Source of the DNA: Oryzias latipes
Lineage: Eukaryota > Chordata > Actinopteri > Beloniformes > Adrianichthyidae
Assembly: GCF_002234675.1 (NCBI RefSeq)
Contig: NC_019864.2
Location: 10,564,129 to 10,628,128 of the forward strand
Direction of reading: 5' to 3'
DNA length: 64,000 bases
In this document: piece after piece, positions 62,348 through 64,000 of the stretch
Layout of the letters: every line of letters begins with the position of its first letter
Numbering within the stretch: position 1 is the stretch's first letter
Notes under the pieces: model-generated
Told to the model about the DNA's origin: nothing
Database searches by the model: none
The model's input: only the letters and a program-made list of their open reading frames with translations
Made by a program: the position numbers and the translations under genes

Positions 62348-62927
62348 TCACAGTTGCTTGTCATCGTTTCCTTTTGCGCTGTCCTGCTGGCTGATGGATT
62401 TTACCACCGTCAACAGACATTCTTGGTCGTTCAGCTCATCTTCTTCATTGAATAAATCCCTGCAAGAATTCAGAACTCAAATATTACTGTCAGGATCAGT
62501 AAATTTGCCGCTCGAGATCACAAATAAGCCAACTCACTGCTGGTTTTGCTTCCTGAGGCTGCTGTCATGTGCAGCTCTCTGCTCCTGTAAGTGGCGCTTC
62601 GAGGTGCCGCTCAGACTCAGCTTCCTGAATCTGGGCAGCGACGCCTGTTCCATCGAAGCCTGCAGAGGACTTGAACGCTTTAGGTTAATTTGTTCTTCAA
62701 AATGCAGGAAATCCATCATAAAGATACATTATGAGTCATGACCAGAACAGTTGACTCTATCAGCTGAACACTTTTTGAGCAAGAATCTGACATATTTACA
62801 CTGCAGAACATTAGATCTACACAGCCCTTTTAAAAAGTTACTAAAATTGATTTTCACCTGTAAGCTGGGGTGCAAATCTTTCCCAAAGGTTGATTTGGAG
62901 GAGACGGTTTTCATCAGTGATGCACTT
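62348..62927 (-). CDS. Unrecognised gene, three 3' exons
   Basis: Three minus-strand exons join cleanly: 62927-62858, 62659-62538 and 62459-62348. Acceptors are TTCTGCAG, CCTCTGCAG and TTCTTGCAG; donors are TTACAG|GTGAAA and AACCAGCA|GTGAGT. Phases match (0 then 2). The spliced frame is open: MKTVSSKSTFGKDLHPSLQ, then ASMEQASLPRFRKLSLSG and TSKRHLQEQ, then QDLFNEEDELNDQECLLTVV, ending DDKQL-stop. ATG at 62914 may be internal, as the exon is open back to its acceptor. No family recognised: polar, no membrane segment, acidic tail. Confidence 0.6.
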
Positions 62928-64000
62928 CTGCAGAAAAAACAGGGATATCTGAACTAGTTACAAAGGAAATAACAGGTAAAACCTTTGCTGATTTTTCAAT
63001 AACTGTAAAGGCTCTATACCATGCTAGGCCTTTTACAGTTAACAATATCCATGTAAATGATAATGTGCAGTGTAACCTTTGGCACACAACTGAGCACTAT
63101 TTGAATGAAGTATGAGTTATTTTCGCAGCTCATTTTCCTACCCAGAAGTAAGGCGTCTCAATCACTGAGGGACCGCCTTTTGCTCCTTGGCGGTGTTTCC
63201 CATTTCATGGCGTCAACCTAGTCGACCTCGGCAGCGTGCCTTCGTTTTGCCCACGAAAACAAACAGCATCCAAACTTTTGCAAAGATGCAAACTTGTGCA
63301 TGTAAAAGAAACGCGTTCTGCCAATCAACGCCAGCTTTGCAGAGAAAATGTGTGTGTTAGCCTGGGGGCGGTGCTGGCAGCGCAGACTCTTCCTGGAAGG
63401 GGCTGTTCTCACTGGTCTACATGACGATGTGAGAACCTTCTTTTTTTATGGGTAGGGAGGGGCTGGAGCTCAGAGTGCAGTTTTTTAGAGGAATTCTCAA
63501 AAATGTGCGTGGCAAATCTGTACAGGTGACCCATAAGAAATTTTAGGATCGTAGACCACCCAGTGAGCCTGTAAAGCAAAAATCTTCATGCATTTTTTTT
63601 TGTGTGCATGCTGCAGACGACAGGTTGTAGTGAACACTTAAACATCACAGGTGGAGTAGGACTAAAGTAGGTGAGACGCAGGCGTGTAGTACAGATGTTT
63701 TTTCCCCCCAAAATCTGCGCACTTAGAGAAGGGGCCCATTAGTGCTGTTCAAGTGAAAGGTGCATGCTCTGTGCATGCAGCCTGGCTGTTAGAAATGAAG
63801 ACATTGGCTCTAATGTATCACCTGTGTGCACAGCATTTGCGCACGGTCAGTAAGGACCCAGTTTGCTGCATAAAGGCCACCGTGCGACAGCATCACCTGT
63901 ACGTCATAAGCGTGTGTAACTTATATTATCCTAACACATACTTCATGATACACTTACCACATGCACAACAATTGTATGTCTCATTTTCATGACATCCCTT
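62928..64000. other. No gene secured
   Basis: Possible further upstream exons of the minus-strand gene could lie here or beyond the window; none can be supported. Confidence 0.4.

Overview
The window looks like a teleost fish chromosome segment. Genes have introns, spacing is wide, and the repeats are typical of fish: L2/Rex-like and L1 LINEs, a Penelope relic, Harbinger, hAT, Tigger-like and Tc1 elements, and tRNA-derived SINEs. Bacterial features are absent. The species cannot be named from the sequence alone.

The core (about 9.6-43.1 kb) is a cluster of three intact-looking genes for secreted collagenous C-type lectins (collectin-like). Each has a signal-peptide exon, one very large collagen exon, a tiny coiled-coil neck exon and a C-type lectin domain (CRD) exon. 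All introns are phase 1. Gene A (+) runs 9849-17627, gene B (+) 20775-26155 and gene C (-) 42718-34561. The collagen exons encode about 579 (A) and 497 (B, C) codons, far longer than the stalks of known collectins. A decayed fourth collagen exon lies at 3.4-3.8 kb. The CRDs keep the four structural cysteines but lack the usual EPN/QPD and WND calcium/sugar motifs. B and C also carry a furin-like RTRR in a break of the stalk.

B and C lie tail-to-tail in a large inverted duplication: arms about 20.06-26.79 kb and 33.93-43.46 kb, spacer about 7.1 kb. The arms hold different transposon insertions at otherwise alignable sites. A Harbinger element is only in B. A hAT element, an L2-like LINE and a SINE piece are only in C. 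Each arm therefore gives the empty site for the other. The spacer is a stack of nested transposons. Matching TATA boxes and AP-1-like sites survive in both arms.

To the left (0-9.3 kb) are a hAT-Charlie-like element, a broken THAP-domain gene, MITEs, the dead collagen exon and a deleted LINE. To the right (43.5-50.9 kb) are a 5'-truncated L1 with a very G-rich 3'UTR and a 13-bp target duplication, a Tigger-like element and a LINE with a 38-bp perfect palindrome at its edge. From 51 to 64 kb the DNA is mostly unannotatable, with two minus-strand genes: a MyoD-family-inhibitor (I-mfa domain) type gene at 53.07-54.55 kb, and a small unrecognised gene end at 62.35-62.93 kb.
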